From Pseudomonas sp. GGS8 (GTDB taxonomy: Bacteria; Pseudomonadota; Gammaproteobacteria; Pseudomonadales; Pseudomonadaceae): a stretch of 64,000 nt of DNA. A model generated the notes under the pieces. The model did no database searches, had not been told where the DNA came from, and saw only the letters and a list, made by a program, of their open reading frames with translations. The DNA is taken from NCBI RefSeq assembly GCF_024168645.1, contig NZ_JALJWF010000001.1, positions 3,723,501 through 3,787,500 of the forward strand, in the 5' to 3' direction. Numbering within the stretch: the stretch's first letter is position 1; every line of letters starts with the position of its first letter. Shown in pieces: positions 8,863 through 20,719 of this stretch. Position numbers and translations under genes: made by a program.

Positions 8863-9399
8863 ATGACGATGTCGGCCCGCCTCGCACTCATGTTCTTCGC
8901 AGCGCTGCTCAGTGCCTGCGCCAGCCGCACACCGCCACCTGCGCCGGTGGTTCGCGCACCGATTGTTTTCGGCTCCTCCCAAGCCTTTTCCCCAGCCGCA
9001 GAAGATGTGCTGTTTCGCGCGCTCGGTCTGGTGGGGACGCCTTATCGCTGGGGCGGCAACACGCCGGATTCCGGATTCGATTGCAGCGGTCTGATCGGTT
9101 ACGTCTATCGTGACGTCGCAGGCATTTCCTTGCCGCGCTCCACGCGCGAGATGATCGGTATGCAGGCTCCCAACGTCGGCAAAGAAGGCCTGCAAACCGG
9201 TGACCTGATCTTCTTCGCCACCAATGGCGGCTCCCAGGTCAGTCACGCCGGAATCTACGTCGGCGAAGGCCGCTTCGTCCACGCGCCAGCCACGGGCGGC
9301 ACGGTCAAGCTGGACAGCTTGTCCAAAGCTTATTGGCAGAAAGCCTATCTGAGCGCCAAGCGCGTCCTGCAACCCGAGCACTTGGCACATAACCCATAG
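8863..9399 (+). CDS. NlpC/P60 (C40) peptidoglycan endopeptidase, lipoprotein 2
   Basis: 178 aa from the ATG at 8863; an ATG two codons on is also possible. The frame is open upstream through the terminator hairpin, which argues against any earlier start. The lipobox is LLSAC, followed by a Pro-rich linker (RTPPPAPVVRAP). The C40 domain has Cys in FDCSGLIGY, His in SHAGIYVG and His in FVHAPATG. It is a shorter paralogue of the preceding gene and lacks that gene's spacer of about 40 residues. Likely outer-membrane-anchored cell-wall hydrolase. Confidence 0.92.
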   Translation: MTMSARLALMFFAALLSACASRTPPPAPVVRAPIVFGSSQAFSPAAEDVLFRALGLVGTPYRWGGNTPDSGFDCSGLIGYVYRDVAGISLPRSTREMIGMQAPNVGKEGLQTGDLIFFATNGGSQVSHAGIYVGEGRFVHAPATGGTVKLDSLSKAYWQKAYLSAKRVLQPEHLAHNP

Positions 9400-9410
9400 C
9401 GGAGGTTGTC

Positions 9411-10073
9411 ATGACCGCTCGCACGCTCAATCTCGACGATGCCCTTTACCAATATCTGCTCGACGTTTCCCTGCGGGAAACGCCGCTGCTCAAGCGCCTG
9501 CGTGACGAAACCCAGGCGTTGCCCCTGGCGCGCTGGCAGGTGGCGCCGGAGCAGGGGCAGTTTCTCGCGTTGCTGGTCAAACTCATCGGCGCCAGGCGTT
9601 TGCTGGAAGTCGGCACCTTTACCGGTTACAGCGCCTTGTGCATGGCCGCAGCGTTGCCGGATGACGGTTCACTGATCTGTTGTGATCTTCCTGGCGATTA
9701 CAACGCCACCGCACGACGGTACTGGCAGGAAGCAGGCCTGGCCGGGCGCATCGATTTGCGTCTGGCGCCTGCGCTGGAAACTCTCGCGCAGCTTGAGCAG
9801 CAAGGGCAGGGCGAGTACTTCGATCTGATGTTCATTGATGCCGACAAGGCCAACTATCCGGCTTATCTGGAGCACGCGCTGCGTCTGCTGCGGGTCGGCG
9901 GTCTGGCGGTGTTCGATAACACGCTGTGGAGTGGGCGGGTGCTTGAGGCCAATCCCGAGAGCGAAGACACTCGAGCCATCCAGGTGCTCAATCGCGCCTT
10001 GAAGGATGACTCGCGTGTGGATCTGTCGTTGTTGCCGTTGGGCGATGGCCTCACGCTGTGCAGAAAATTGTAG
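9411..10073 (+). CDS. Class I SAM-dependent O-methyltransferase
   Basis: 220 aa, the size of the catechol-O-methyltransferase-like family (Methyltransf_3). The SAM-binding motif I is LEVGTFTGYSALCMA, the acidic loop is CCDLPGDY and the metal-binding region is MFIDADKANYPAYLE with VFDNTLWSGRV further on. Full length; ends in CRKL as is common in the family. SD GGAGG precedes the ATG. Substrate unknown. It follows the second C40 gene by 11 nt and may be cotranscribed with it. Confidence 0.9.
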   Translation: MTARTLNLDDALYQYLLDVSLRETPLLKRLRDETQALPLARWQVAPEQGQFLALLVKLIGARRLLEVGTFTGYSALCMAAALPDDGSLICCDLPGDYNATARRYWQEAGLAGRIDLRLAPALETLAQLEQQGQGEYFDLMFIDADKANYPAYLEHALRLLRVGGLAVFDNTLWSGRVLEANPESEDTRAIQVLNRALKDDSRVDLSLLPLGDGLTLCRKL

Positions 10074-10080
10074 GGGCGGT

Positions 10081-11394
10081 TTACTTGGCCGCCGAAACGC
10101 GCCACACCTTGTTCCCCACATCATCCGCCACCAGCAAGCCGCCCTGCTGATCGATCACCACGCCCACCGGCCGGCCCATGGCTTTTTCCTCATCGTTGAG
10201 GAAACCGGTAAGGACATCCACCGGCTGTCCGCTCGGTTTACCGGCGCTGAACGGCACGAAAATCACTTTGTAGCCGCTGTGCGGTTTACGGTTCCATGAG
10301 CCATGCTGACCGATGAAGGCACCTTGAGTGAACGGTGCGGGCAACTTGCTGCCTTCGGCGAACGTCAGGCCCAGAGACGCGGTATGGGGGCCCACCGCGT
10401 AGTCCGGTGCGATGGCCTTGGCGACCAGGTCAGGGTTTTGTGGTTCGACGCGAACATCGACATGTTGCCCGTAATAGCTGTAAGGCCAGCCGTAGAACCC
10501 GCCGTCCTTCACTGAAGTGATGTAGTCCGGCACCAGGTCGCTGCCGATTTCATCCCGCTCGTTGACTGCGGTCCACAGTGCGCCGCTCTGAGGCTCCCAG
10601 GCCAGACCGTTTGGATTACGAATCCCCGAGGCGAAGATTCGATGACTGCCGGTGGCGCGATCCACTTCCCAGATCGCCGCGCGACCTTCCTCCTGATCCA
10701 TGCCGTTTTCACCGACGTTGCTGTTCGAGCCCACGGTGACGTACAGCTTGCTGCCGTCCTTGCTGGCGATGACGTTTTTGGTCCAATGGTGATTCAGTGT
10801 GCCGCCCGGCAAATCGACCACTTTGATCGGCTGGGACTTGATCGCCGTCTCGCCGTTTTCATAGTGGAAACGCAGCAAGCGGTCGGTGTCGGCGACGTAC
10901 AGGTCTTTGCCGACCAGAGTCATGCCGAAGGGCGAGTTGAGGTTTTCCAGAAACACCGTGCGGGTTTCAGTGACGCCGTCGTGGTCCTTGTCCCGCAGCA
11001 GGGTGATGCGGTTCGGACTGGGGACGCCGGCCCCGGCACGGCCCATGACTTTGCCCATGATCCAGCCTCGAATGCCTTTGCCGTCGTCGGGTTTGGGTGG
11101 CGAGTTGGTTTCGGCCACCAGCACATCGCCGTTGGGCAACACGTAGAGCCAGCGCGGATGATCGAGGCCTTCGGCAAACGCCGCCACCTGAGTCCCTGCT
11201 GCTGCGATGGGTTTTTTACCTTGAGGCCAGCCGATCGCCGGGGCAATGTTCACCGTCGGGATCAGGGTTTTGTTCGGTTCCGGCAGCTTGGGCGACGGTC
11301 CGGTGCCGTCCGAGACTTGCAGGCTGGAGGTTTCACCGCAGGCGGCGAGCCCTCCGGCGAGCGCGATGATGAAAACGAGCTGGGGTTTGCGCAT
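10081..11394 (-). CDS. PQQ-type sugar (sorbosone/glucose) dehydrogenase family lipoprotein
   Basis: 437 aa, six-bladed propeller of the GSDH family annotated as sorbosone or PQQ-dependent sugar dehydrogenase. The N-terminus has a lipobox LAAC (about residues 16-19). The body shows [52 protein letters not shown] and [11 protein letters not shown], which carry the active-site His and calcium/PQQ loops known from soluble glucose dehydrogenase. Probably periplasmic, lipid-anchored. It is convergent with the methyltransferase, separated by 7 nt. Physiological substrate unknown. Confidence 0.85.
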   Translation of the reverse strand: MRKPQLVFIIALAGGLAACGETSSLQVSDGTGPSPKLPEPNKTLIPTVNIAPAIGWPQGKKPIAAAGTQVAAFAEGLDHPRWLYVLPNGDVLVAETNSPPKPDDGKGIRGWIMGKVMGRAGAGVPSPNRITLLRDKDHDGVTETRTVFLENLNSPFGMTLVGKDLYVADTDRLLRFHYENGETAIKSQPIKVVDLPGGTLNHHWTKNVIASKDGSKLYVTVGSNSNVGENGMDQEEGRAAIWEVDRATGSHRIFASGIRNPNGLAWEPQSGALWTAVNERDEIGSDLVPDYITSVKDGGFYGWPYSYYGQHVDVRVEPQNPDLVAKAIAPDYAVGPHTASLGLTFAEGSKLPAPFTQGAFIGQHGSWNRKPHSGYKVIFVPFSAGKPSGQPVDVLTGFLNDEEKAMGRPVGVVIDQQGGLLVADDVGNKVWRVSAAK

Positions 11395-11462
11395 TACTGA
11401 TCTTCCCTATGAATGCATTGACGTAATCATAGAGAAGCGTAGGCGCCCGATGGTTCAACCGG

Positions 11463-12047
11463 TCAGCCGCGGGCTTCCTTGAGCAGTACGGCGATCCCCG
11501 GATGGTAGTTGCCGGCTTCATTGCGCAACTTGTGGTAGGCGTAAGGGAAATACCAGGCCACGGCGCAGGTGTGTTCCTTTTGCAGGTCGTCGAGCATGTC
11601 CTGGAGTTCTTCCGGGGTGGCGCTGTGCTGGGCTTTTTGTGGGGCGACAAACAGGCAGCCGAGTTTCAGGTCGCTGGCGTAGCTGATGCGCTTCGCGTCG
11701 CTGGTGATGTCCGCCAGTGCCTGGGTCAGGTTCAGGTTATTGACCCGCGGCCAGCGCTGGGTGACCTGCAGGTACGCGCGTTCTTCGCGGGTGGCGATAA
11801 ACAGATCGGCGTGGGCGTTGCGTTCGCCTTCTTCGGTCTGTTTGCGCGTCGGTGTTTGCTGCAGCGTGACCATTTCCGCCATCCAGGCCGCGGCAGAGAG
11901 GAGGCCGAGGTTGGCGTTTTCGTCGTACCAGTAAGGCGTATCGTTATCGCCGCGCACGGCGTTGTAGCGGTCGATACAGTCAAACCAGCGTTCCAGCACC
12001 GGGCGCAGGAATTCCAGTTTCGGATTGCTGATGATCATGCCTTGCAT
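11463..12047 (-). CDS. Conserved hypothetical protein
   Basis: 194 aa from the ATG at 12047, chosen because GGTGAG lies 5 nt upstream; the frame is open 23 codons further up without an SD. Soluble, no signal peptide or membrane segment. Visible blocks: FLRPVLERWFDCIDRYNAV, DENANLGLLSAAAWMAEMVTLQQTP and LKLGCLFVAPQKAQHS. The sequence looks like a small alpha/beta protein of Pseudomonas that I know only as hypothetical. No link with the neighbouring sugar dehydrogenase or the cobalamin operon is evident. Confidence 0.7.
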   Translation of the reverse strand: MQGMIISNPKLEFLRPVLERWFDCIDRYNAVRGDNDTPYWYDENANLGLLSAAAWMAEMVTLQQTPTRKQTEEGERNAHADLFIATREERAYLQVTQRWPRVNNLNLTQALADITSDAKRISYASDLKLGCLFVAPQKAQHSATPEELQDMLDDLQKEHTCAVAWYFPYAYHKLRNEAGNYHPGIAVLLKEARG

Positions 12048-12210
12048 GTGGCTCACCTTTGTTATTGTGTTGTGAGGTTGTGGCTCTTTGATATCACTGC
12101 TGGCAGTGTGGCACAAGATTGGCGTCAGATAATTGATCGACGGCAGTTATTCGCTCAGCGGTGCCCCGGCTTTAATTGACGCTCCACCCCCAACCCTCTA
12201 ACCTTCGCGG

Positions 12211-12422
12211 CTTGTTTCAGGTGCTCTGTGACCGTGGTCGACAGAGTGAAACAGGGAAGCCGGTGAGTGGATTTCTTCCAGCGAAGAATGATCACGATCC
12301 CGGCGCTGCCCCCGCAACGGTAAATGAGTGAAGACTGCGCCTGATGCCACTGTGTCGATGAACGATGCGGGAAGGCGCGCAGTCGGGCCAATCGCCGCTC
12401 ATGAGCCCGGAGACCGGCCTGA
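12211..12422 (+). promoter_or_regulatory. Cobalamin (adenosylcobalamin) riboswitch
   Basis: About 210 nt upstream of cobO. Diagnostic segments in order: GGAAGCCGGTG near 12255, the core GCTGCCCCCGCAACGGTAA at 12305-12323, and the B12 box AGCCCGGAGACCGGCC at 12404-12419. It should repress the ten-gene cob operon when adenosylcobalamin is plentiful. The B12 box is about 95 nt before the cobO ATG, leaving room for an expression platform that hides the ribosome site; I do not see a strong intrinsic terminator there. The stretch 12048-12210 between the divergent gene and the aptamer should contain the promoters. Confidence 0.95.
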
Positions 12423-12517
12423 TCCATTCAGCGGCATCACGGTGGGCGATGCCAGGCTTCTTGCCGTCTATTCTTGTGCCTGCCCGCCGTTATCCAGCCT
12501 CAACGGAGAGCTCCCCT

Positions 12518-13125
12518 ATGACTGATACCCCTGATCGTGACGAACGCCATCTGGCGCGCATGCTGCGCAAAAAGGCCGTGATCGACGAACGCATCGCCAA
12601 TTCGCCGAATGAATGCGGCCTGCTGCTGGTGCTGAGTGGCAACGGCAAAGGCAAGAGCAGTTCGGCGTTCGGCATGCTCGCGCGTTCCATGGGCCACGGC
12701 ATGCAGTGCGGCGTGGTGCAGTTCATCAAGGGGCGCAGCAGCACTGGCGAGGAGCTGTTCTTCCGGCGCTTTCCGGAGCAAGTGCGTTTTCATGTGATGG
12801 GCGAGGGCTTCACCTGGGAAACCCAGGACCGCCAGCGTGACATCGCCGCCGCCGAAGCCGCTTGGGCGGTGTCCCGCGAGCTGCTGAGCGATCCGTCGAT
12901 TGGCCTGGTGGTGCTCGATGAATTGAACATCGCCCTCAAGCACGGTTACCTCGATCTTGATCAGGTGCTCAGTGACTTGCAGGCCCGTCCGCCGATGCAG
13001 CATGTGGTGGTCACCGGCCGTGGCGCCAAGCCGGAGATGATCGAACTGGCTGATACCGTCACCGAAATGGGCATGATCAAACACGCCTTCCAGGCCGGGA
13101 TCAAAGCGCAAAAAGGCGTCGAGTT

Positions 13126-13129
<4 letters not shown>
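12518..13129 (+). CDS. cobO: Cob(I)yrinic acid a,c-diamide adenosyltransferase
   Basis: 203 aa, CobO/BtuR family. Attaches the adenosyl group from ATP to cobalt. The P-loop is LVLSGNGKGKSSSAFGM (about residues 38-54) and the downstream CGVVQFIKGRSSTGEE and LVVLDELNIALKHGYLD are family signatures. The ATG at 12518 has SD GGAGAG; the longer open frame runs into the riboswitch and is not used. First gene of the cobalamin operon; its stop overlaps the cobB start (GTGA). Confidence 0.96.
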
Positions 13130-14522
<1,393 letters not shown>

Positions 14523-14526
<4 letters not shown>

Positions 14527-15173
14527 CGGACAACACATTTTCCGAAGCCGAACGCGAAGCTGTTTATCGCGCAATTGCAGAGCGCCGTGACATGCGCCAC
14601 TTCAGCGGCGGAACGGTCGAGCCCGAGTTACTGAGGCGCCTGCTCGAAGCCGCGCACCAGGCGCCGAGCGTCGGCCTGATGCAGCCCTGGCGGTTTATCC
14701 GCATCAGCGACCGGGCGCTGCGCGGCAAGATCCAGCAACTGGTGGAAGAGGAACGCATCCGCACCGCTGAAGCCCTCGGCGAGCGCTCCGACGAATTCAT
14801 GAAGCTCAAGGTCGAAGGCATCCAAGACTGCGCCGAAGTGCTGGTCGCCGCACTGATGGACGATCGCGAACGGCATATCTTCGGCCGTCGTACGTTGCCG
14901 GAAATGGACATGGCCTCGCTGTCCTGCGCCATCCAGAACCTTTGGCTGGCGTCCCGCGCCGAAGGCCTGGGCATGGGCTGGGTGTCGCTGTTTGAGCCGC
15001 AAGCCTTGGCGGACCTGTTGGGTTTACCGGCCGGGGCCAAACCCTTGGCCGTTCTTTGCCTGGGGCCAGTCAAGGAGTTCTATCCGGCGCCGATGCTGGT
15101 GCTCGAAGGCTGGGCGCAGGCGCGTCCGCTCAACGAGTTGCTGTATGAAAATTATTGGGGAGTGAGTCAATGA
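14523..15173 (+). CDS. bluB: 5,6-dimethylbenzimidazole synthase
   Basis: 216 aa, nitroreductase-fold enzyme that breaks FMNH2 to make the lower ligand DMB. The N-terminus has the FMN-phosphate loop [23 protein letters not shown] and [12 protein letters not shown] are family blocks, the latter near the active site. Presence of bluB means that the organism can make DMB aerobically. It overlaps cobB and cobD by 4 nt each. The ribosome site AGAGG lies within a REPIN edge. Confidence 0.94.
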
Positions 15174-16078
15174 GTGTGGCGTTGTTGAGTGTCGCCGCGG
15201 TCGCGCTGGATGCGCTGCTGGGTGAACCCAAACGCTGGCATCCGCTGGTGGCGTTCGGTCGTTTTGCCGATCGCATCGAACAGCGTTTCAACTCCGCTGG
15301 CCGCGGCTGGCGCAGTCACGGGGTAACGGCCTGGGTGATAGCGGTCGGACCGCTGACCTTGCTGGTCACCGCGCTGTCCTGGGCACCTTACGTTGGCTGG
15401 ATCGTCGAGATTCTCGCGCTCTATTGCGCGCTTGGCATGCGCAGCCTCGGCGAGCATGTCGAGCCGGTGGCCAAGGCCCTGCGCAGCGATGATTTGGTTG
15501 AGGCGCGCACACGTGTCGGTTATCTGGTCAGCCGCCAGACCAGCGAACTGGACAAAACCGAAGTCGCCCGCGCCGCCACCGAATCGATGCTGGAGAACGG
15601 CAGCGATGCAGTGTTCGCCGCGCTGTTCTGGTTTGCCGTGGCGGGTGCGCCCGGCGTGGTGCTCTATCGTCTGAGCAACACCCTGGATGCAATGTGGGGT
15701 TATCGCAACGAACGCTTCGAACGTTTCGGTTGGGCTGCGGCGAAAGTCGACGATGTCCTGAACTACATTCCCGCACGCTTGGTGGCGTTGACCTACGCAC
15801 TGTTGGGCAAAACCCGACTGGCGCTGAAATGCTGGCGCACCCAGGGCCCGACCTGGGACAGCCCGAATGCCGGGCCGGTGATGGCGGCCGGTGCCGGTGC
15901 GCTGGGGGTCGAGTTGGGCGGGGCGGCGATTTATCACGGTGAACTGCATCAGCGTCCGCAGTTGGGCGAAGGCGTACCGGCGGATGCCGATTCCATCGAC
16001 CGTGGCTGGCAATTGGTCCAGCGCGGGGTATGGTTATGGCTGCTGATTCTCTGCGTGGGGGCTGAATTCTATGCTTGA
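15170..16078 (+). CDS. cobD: Adenosylcobinamide-phosphate synthase (CbiB type)
   Basis: 302 aa membrane protein; joins cobyric acid to the aminopropanol arm. The ATG at 15170 overlaps the bluB stop (ATGA). Characteristic stretches: [19 protein letters not shown] at the N-terminus, [34 protein letters not shown] in the middle (written here only to fix the region, about residues 120-155), and [24 protein letters not shown]. About four membrane segments. Naming follows the Pseudomonas usage; the enteric name is CbiB. Confidence 0.95.
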   Translation: MSVALLSVAAVALDALLGEPKRWHPLVAFGRFADRIEQRFNSAGRGWRSHGVTAWVIAVGPLTLLVTALSWAPYVGWIVEILALYCALGMRSLGEHVEPVAKALRSDDLVEARTRVGYLVSRQTSELDKTEVARAATESMLENGSDAVFAALFWFAVAGAPGVVLYRLSNTLDAMWGYRNERFERFGWAAAKVDDVLNYIPARLVALTYALLGKTRLALKCWRTQGPTWDSPNAGPVMAAGAGALGVELGGAAIYHGELHQRPQLGEGVPADADSIDRGWQLVQRGVWLWLLILCVGAEFYA

Positions 16079-17063
16079 GCACGGTGGCCGATTGCGCAAG
16101 GCGGCACTTGAATACGGTATCGCCGAAGCCGATTGGCTCGACCTGTCCAGTGGTCTTGCGCCCTGGCCATTCCCGGTCCCGGACATCCCGCTGCGGGCCT
16201 GGGCGCGTCTGCCGGAAACCGATGACGGTCTGGAGCAGGCCGCCTGCGACTATTACGGAGCGGTTCAGGTATTACCAGTGGCAGGTTCGCAAATGGCGAT
16301 TCAGTTGCTGCCGCGTTTGCGCCGGGCCGGCAAGGTCGGCGTGCTGTCGCCATGTTACGCCGAACACGCCGAGGCCTGGCGTCGCAACGGTTACGTCGTG
16401 CGTGAAGTCCTGGAGTCGGAAGTCGATTTCTTTCTCGACAACCTGGACGTGCTGGTGGTGGTCAATCCGAACAATCCCACGGGCCTGAGCCTGACTCCGG
16501 CCCGCCTGCTGGATTGGCATGCGCGGCTGGCCCAGCGCGGTGGCTGGCTGGTGGTGGACGAGGCGTTCATGGACAACACACCGCATTTGAGTCTGGCGCC
16601 GTTTGCCAACCAGATCGGCTTGATCGTACTGCGTTCCTTCGGCAAGTTTTTCGGTCTGGCCGGTGTGCGGTTGGGGTTTGTGTTGGCCGAGCGCAAGTTG
16701 CTCAAACTGCTGGCCGAGCAAGTCGGGCCTTGGGCGGTCAGTGGGCCGACCCGTGTATTGGGCCAGGCTTGCCTGACGGATACGGACGGGCATACCCGAC
16801 AGCGCATTCGCACGGATGAAGCCGGCGAGCGTCTGGCGCTGCTGCTTGAGCGGTATGGTTTCAAGCCTCAGGGCGGCTGCGCGTTGTTCCAGTGGCTGAT
16901 CACCGAGCGCGCCGAAGCGCTGCATGAATTCATGGCCCGGCGCGGTATTCTGCTGCGGTTGTTCACCCACAACAGCAGCCTGCGTTTTGGTTTACCTGCG
17001 GATGAAACGGACTGGTCGCGCCTCGAACAAGCCCTGCAAATCTATGCCAAGGAAAACCCATGA
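16071..17063 (+). CDS. cobC: Threonine-phosphate decarboxylase
   Basis: 330 aa PLP enzyme of fold type I (called CobD in enterics). Makes aminopropanol phosphate for the nucleotide loop. The substrate loop NPNNPTG and the PLP Lys in [16 protein letters not shown] are intact; the carboxylate-binding Arg is in [16 protein letters not shown]. Starts [17 protein letters not shown], typical of the family. It overlaps cobD by 8 nt and cobQ by 4 nt. Confidence 0.94.
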   Translation: MLEHGGRLRKAALEYGIAEADWLDLSSGLAPWPFPVPDIPLRAWARLPETDDGLEQAACDYYGAVQVLPVAGSQMAIQLLPRLRRAGKVGVLSPCYAEHAEAWRRNGYVVREVLESEVDFFLDNLDVLVVVNPNNPTGLSLTPARLLDWHARLAQRGGWLVVDEAFMDNTPHLSLAPFANQIGLIVLRSFGKFFGLAGVRLGFVLAERKLLKLLAEQVGPWAVSGPTRVLGQACLTDTDGHTRQRIRTDEAGERLALLLERYGFKPQGGCALFQWLITERAEALHEFMARRGILLRLFTHNSSLRFGLPADETDWSRLEQALQIYAKENP

Positions 17064-18511
17064 CAACGTTGATGGTGCAAGGCACCACCTCCGACGCCGG
17101 TAAAAGCACACTGGTGACGGCGCTGTGTCGCTGGGTCACGCGCCAAGGCGTGAGCGTGGTGCCGTTCAAGCCGCAGAACATGGCCCTCAACAGTGCGGTG
17201 ACCGCCGACGGTGGCGAGATCGGTCGCGCTCAGGCGGTGCAGGCCCAGGCGGCCAACCTCGAACCGCACACCGACATGAACCCGGTGCTGCTCAAACCCA
17301 ACAGCGACACCGGCGCCCAAGTGATCATCCATGGTCGCGCGGTCACCACCATGAATGCTGTCGCCTATCACGACTACAAAGCGATCGCCATGCAGGCGGT
17401 GCTGGCCTCCCATGAACGGCTGAGCGCGGCGTATCCGCTGGTGATGGTCGAAGGGGCGGGCTCGCCGGCCGAGATCAACCTGCGCGCCGGCGACATCGCC
17501 AACATGGGTTTTGCCGAGGCGGTGGACTGCCCGGTGGTGCTGATTGCCGACATCAATCGCGGTGGGGTGTTCGCGCATTTGGTCGGTACCCTGGAGCTGC
17601 TGTCGCCGAGCGAGCAGGCACGGGTCAAAGGCTTCATCATCAACCGTTTTCGCGGCGACATCGCCTTGCTGCAACCGGGGCTGGACTGGTTGGAGGCACG
17701 CACTGGCAAACCGGTAATCGGCGTGTTGCCTTATGTGATGGACCTGCATCTGGAGGCCGAGGACGGCCTCGATCAACGTCAGACCGACAAGGCCGAGCAA
17801 GTGCTCAAAGTGGTGGTGCCGGTCCTGCCGCGCATCAGCAATCACACCGATTTCGATCCGCTGCGCCTGCATCCGCAAGTAGACCTGCAATTCATCGGCC
17901 CCGGCCAGGCGATTCCACCCGCCGACCTGATGATTCTCCCCGGCTCGAAAAGTGTACGCAGCGACCTCGCGTACCTGCGGAGCAACGGCTGGGACACGGC
18001 GATCGCGCGGCACTTGCGCTACGGCGGCAAAGTGCTGGGTATCTGTGGTGGTCTGCAAATGCTCGGCGAGCAGGTGCATGACCCGCTGGGCCTCGAAGGC
18101 GCGCCGGGTTCCAGTGCCGGTTTGGGTTTGCTGGCGTTCGAAACGCAGCTCGAAGAAGAAAAGCAGTTGCGCAATGTACGTGGGCGTCTGGCGCTGGAAG
18201 ATGCGCAAGTCAGCGGCTATGAAATTCATGCCGGCGTAACCACCGGGCCGGCGCTGGAAAACGCCGCCGTGCTGCTGGACGATGGTCGTTGCGATGGCGC
18301 GCAAAGTACCGATGAGCAGATTTTCGGTACGTACCTGCATGGCCTGTTCGAATCACCGGCGGCGTGCAGCGCGCTGTTGCGCTGGGCCGGTTTGCAGGAT
18401 GTGCAGGAGGTGGATTACCACGGGCTGCGCGAGCGCGATATCGAGCGGTTGGCGGATCTGGTGGAGAAGCATCTGGATACTTCGTTGCTGCGTGAGCTTT
18501 GTGGTTTTTGA
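17060..18511 (+). CDS. cobQ: Adenosylcobyric acid synthase (glutamine-hydrolysing)
   Basis: 483 aa. Amidates side chains b, d, e and g. The N-terminal ATP domain begins [20 protein letters not shown] and continues with [35 protein letters not shown] is another family block. The C-terminal glutaminase has Cys in [12 protein letters not shown] and His in GTYLHGLFE. Full length. Start overlaps the cobC stop. Confidence 0.97.
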   Translation: MTTLMVQGTTSDAGKSTLVTALCRWVTRQGVSVVPFKPQNMALNSAVTADGGEIGRAQAVQAQAANLEPHTDMNPVLLKPNSDTGAQVIIHGRAVTTMNAVAYHDYKAIAMQAVLASHERLSAAYPLVMVEGAGSPAEINLRAGDIANMGFAEAVDCPVVLIADINRGGVFAHLVGTLELLSPSEQARVKGFIINRFRGDIALLQPGLDWLEARTGKPVIGVLPYVMDLHLEAEDGLDQRQTDKAEQVLKVVVPVLPRISNHTDFDPLRLHPQVDLQFIGPGQAIPPADLMILPGSKSVRSDLAYLRSNGWDTAIARHLRYGGKVLGICGGLQMLGEQVHDPLGLEGAPGSSAGLGLLAFETQLEEEKQLRNVRGRLALEDAQVSGYEIHAGVTTGPALENAAVLLDDGRCDGAQSTDEQIFGTYLHGLFESPAACSALLRWAGLQDVQEVDYHGLRERDIERLADLVEKHLDTSLLRELCGF

Positions 18512-18571
18512 GGTGGCTGTATTGCCCGCGATAAGGCCCGTTGCCTCACCGAAGATTTTAAGGAATAAACC

Positions 18572-19093
18572 ATGCTGCAACTGATCCTCGGCGGCGCCCG
18601 ATCCGGCAAAAGTCGTCTGGCTGAAAAGCTGGCGACAGACAGTCAGCTTCAGGTCACCTACATCGCCACCAGCCAACCCCTGGACGGTGAAATGAACGAA
18701 CGGGTGGCCCATCATCGCGCCCGCCGTCCCGCCGAGTGGGCGTTGATCGAAGAACCGCTGGAACTGGCCCGTGTGTTGCGCGAAAGCGCCAGTGCCGACC
18801 GTTGCCTACTGGTGGATTGCCTGACGCTGTGGCTGACCAATCTGCTGATGCTCGATGACGCCGAGCGCTTGTTGGTCGAACGCGAAGCCCTGCTGGACTG
18901 CCTGGCGTCGTTGCCGGGTGAAATCATTTTTGTCAGCAACGAGACCGGAATGGGTGTCGTGCCGCTGGGCGAATTGACTCGCCGCTATGTCGATGAAGCC
19001 GGTTGGCTGCATCAAGCCTTGGCCGAGCGCTGCCAACGTGTCGTCCTGACCGTCGCCGGCCTGCCCCTGACTTTGAAAGGAACTGCGTTATGA
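18572..19093 (+). CDS. cobU: Bifunctional adenosylcobinamide kinase / guanylyltransferase
   Basis: 173 aa (also called CobP). Phosphorylates adenosylcobinamide, then transfers GMP to give adenosyl-GDP-cobinamide. The P-loop is [18 protein letters not shown] at the N-terminus; [16 protein letters not shown] holds the His that accepts [13 protein letters not shown] and [24 protein letters not shown] are the other signatures. There is a 60-nt gap before it, the longest inside the operon, so a weak internal promoter is possible. Its stop overlaps cobT. Confidence 0.95.
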   Translation: MLQLILGGARSGKSRLAEKLATDSQLQVTYIATSQPLDGEMNERVAHHRARRPAEWALIEEPLELARVLRESASADRCLLVDCLTLWLTNLLMLDDAERLLVEREALLDCLASLPGEIIFVSNETGMGVVPLGELTRRYVDEAGWLHQALAERCQRVVLTVAGLPLTLKGTAL

Positions 19094-20145
19094 CTCACAC
19101 CTGGTGGCTGAACCCGTGCAAGCCAATCGATGCGCAAGTGGTCGAACAGGCGCAGGCGCGTCAACAGCAACTGACCAAGCCTGCCGGCTCCCTCGGCCTG
19201 CTCGAAACGGTGGCGGTGCAATTGGCCGGGTTGCAGGGCCGGGTCAAGCCGACCCTCGATCAGCTGTGGATCGCGATTTTTGCCGGTGACCATGGCGTGG
19301 TCGCCGAAGGGGTGTCGGCGTTTCCGCAGGAAGTCACCGGGCAGATGCTGCACAACTTCGTCAGCGGCGGCGCGGCGATCAGTGTATTGGCGCGGCAGTT
19401 GGGGGCTTCCCTTGAAGTGGTCGACCTCGGCACCGTTACGCCGTCGTTGAATCTGCCGGGTGTGCGTCACCTGAACGTTGGCCCGGGCACGGCGAATTTC
19501 GCCCAGGGCCCAGCGATGACTCAGGCCCAGGGCGAACTCGCTTTGCAGGCCGGTCGCGACAGTGTGCGACGGGCCACTGCAGCAGGCGCGCAGTTGTTTA
19601 TCGGTGGCGAAATGGGGATCGGCAACACCACAGCGGCCAGCGCATTGGCCTGTGCCTTGCTCGATTGCCCGGTGGTGCATCTGGCCGGGCCGGGCACCGG
19701 TTTGAACGCGGCGGGGGTCAGCCATAAAGCCCAGGTCATCGAACGTGCCTTGGCGTTGCATGGCGCTCAGCGTGGCGATGTGCTGCAAACCTTGTTCAAC
19801 CTTGGCGGTTTCGAAATCGCTGCGCTGGTCGGTGCATACCTGGCTTGTGCGCAGGAAGGCGTCGCGGTGTTGGTCGACGGGTTTATTTGCAGCGTCGCTG
19901 CGCTGGTGGCGGTGCGTCTGAATCCGGCCTGTCGTGAGTGGTTGCTGTTCGGTCATCGTGGTGCCGAACCGGGTCATCGCCATGTGCTGGAAACCCTGAA
20001 CGCCGAACCGTTGCTGGACCTCGGCCTGCGGCTGGGCGAGGGCAGTGGTGCGGCGTTGGCCGTACCGTTACTGCGTTTGGCCTGCGACCTTCATGGGCAG
20101 ATGGCAACATTCGCCGAAGCGGCGGTGGCGGACCGCCCGGCATGA
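19090..20145 (+). CDS. cobT: Nicotinate-nucleotide-dimethylbenzimidazole phosphoribosyltransferase
   Basis: 351 aa (named CobU in the older Pseudomonas scheme). Activates DMB to alpha-ribazole phosphate. Clear family motifs: [35 protein letters not shown], and [15 protein letters not shown]; catalytic Glu lies near the C-terminus in [14 protein letters not shown]. The ATG at 19090 overlaps the cobU stop; the longer frame upstream is not used. Pairs functionally with bluB. Confidence 0.96.
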   Translation: MTHTWWLNPCKPIDAQVVEQAQARQQQLTKPAGSLGLLETVAVQLAGLQGRVKPTLDQLWIAIFAGDHGVVAEGVSAFPQEVTGQMLHNFVSGGAAISVLARQLGASLEVVDLGTVTPSLNLPGVRHLNVGPGTANFAQGPAMTQAQGELALQAGRDSVRRATAAGAQLFIGGEMGIGNTTAASALACALLDCPVVHLAGPGTGLNAAGVSHKAQVIERALALHGAQRGDVLQTLFNLGGFEIAALVGAYLACAQEGVAVLVDGFICSVAALVAVRLNPACREWLLFGHRGAEPGHRHVLETLNAEPLLDLGLRLGEGSGAALAVPLLRLACDLHGQMATFAEAAVADRPA

Positions 20146-20717
20146 CCTTGCGCCTGGACCTGTTGCGTCATGGCGAAACCGAACTCGGTGGCGGCCTGCG
20201 CGGCAGTCTCGACGATGCGCTGACCGGCAAGGGCTGGGAGCAGATGCGCGCCGCAGTGGTCGAGCAGGGGCCTTGGGATCGCTTGGTCAGCTCGCCGTTG
20301 CAGCGTTGCGCCCGCTTTGCGCAAGAGCTTGGGGCGCAACTGGGGTTGCCGGTGCAGCTGGAAAAGGATCTGCAAGAGCTGCACTTCGGCGCTTGGGAAG
20401 GGCAGAGCGCGGCGGCACTGATGGAAACCAGCGCTGAGGCATTGGGCTTGTTCTGGGCCGATCCCTATTCGTTCACACCGCCTGACGGTGAACCGGTTGC
20501 TGACTTTTCGACGCGGGTGTTGGCGGCCATCGAGCGGCTGCACGCGGCTTATGCGGGTGAGCGAATCTTGCTGATCAGCCATGGCGGCGTGATGCGATTG
20601 TTGCTGGCGCAAGCGCGCGGATTGCCGCGTGAACAGTTGCTCAACGTTGAGGTCGGCCATGGCGCGTTGTTCTCGTTGACGGTTGAATCCGGCGCTTTGT
20701 TAAGGGAGGCGATCTGA
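20142..20717 (+). CDS. Alpha-ribazole phosphatase / histidine phosphatase family protein (CobC of enterics)
   Basis: 191 aa. The histidine phosphatase signature [12 protein letters not shown] begins at residue 7, and the second catalytic His is in [27 protein letters not shown] carries the second Arg. Within this operon it most likely dephosphorylates alpha-ribazole-5'-phosphate or cobalamin-5'-phosphate. It overlaps cobT by 4 nt and is 2 nt before cobS. The symbol is left blank because cobC is used for another gene here. Confidence 0.9.
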   Translation: MTLRLDLLRHGETELGGGLRGSLDDALTGKGWEQMRAAVVEQGPWDRLVSSPLQRCARFAQELGAQLGLPVQLEKDLQELHFGAWEGQSAAALMETSAEALGLFWADPYSFTPPDGEPVADFSTRVLAAIERLHAAYAGERILLISHGGVMRLLLAQARGLPREQLLNVEVGHGALFSLTVESGALLREAI

Positions 20718-20719
20718 TC

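Noticed and set aside
17042..18340. Long minus-strand ORF opposite cobQ (432 aa)
   Set aside because: Antisense shadow of cobQ; His/Gln-rich artefact composition. The same applies to long reverse frames opposite cobT, cobD and prc.
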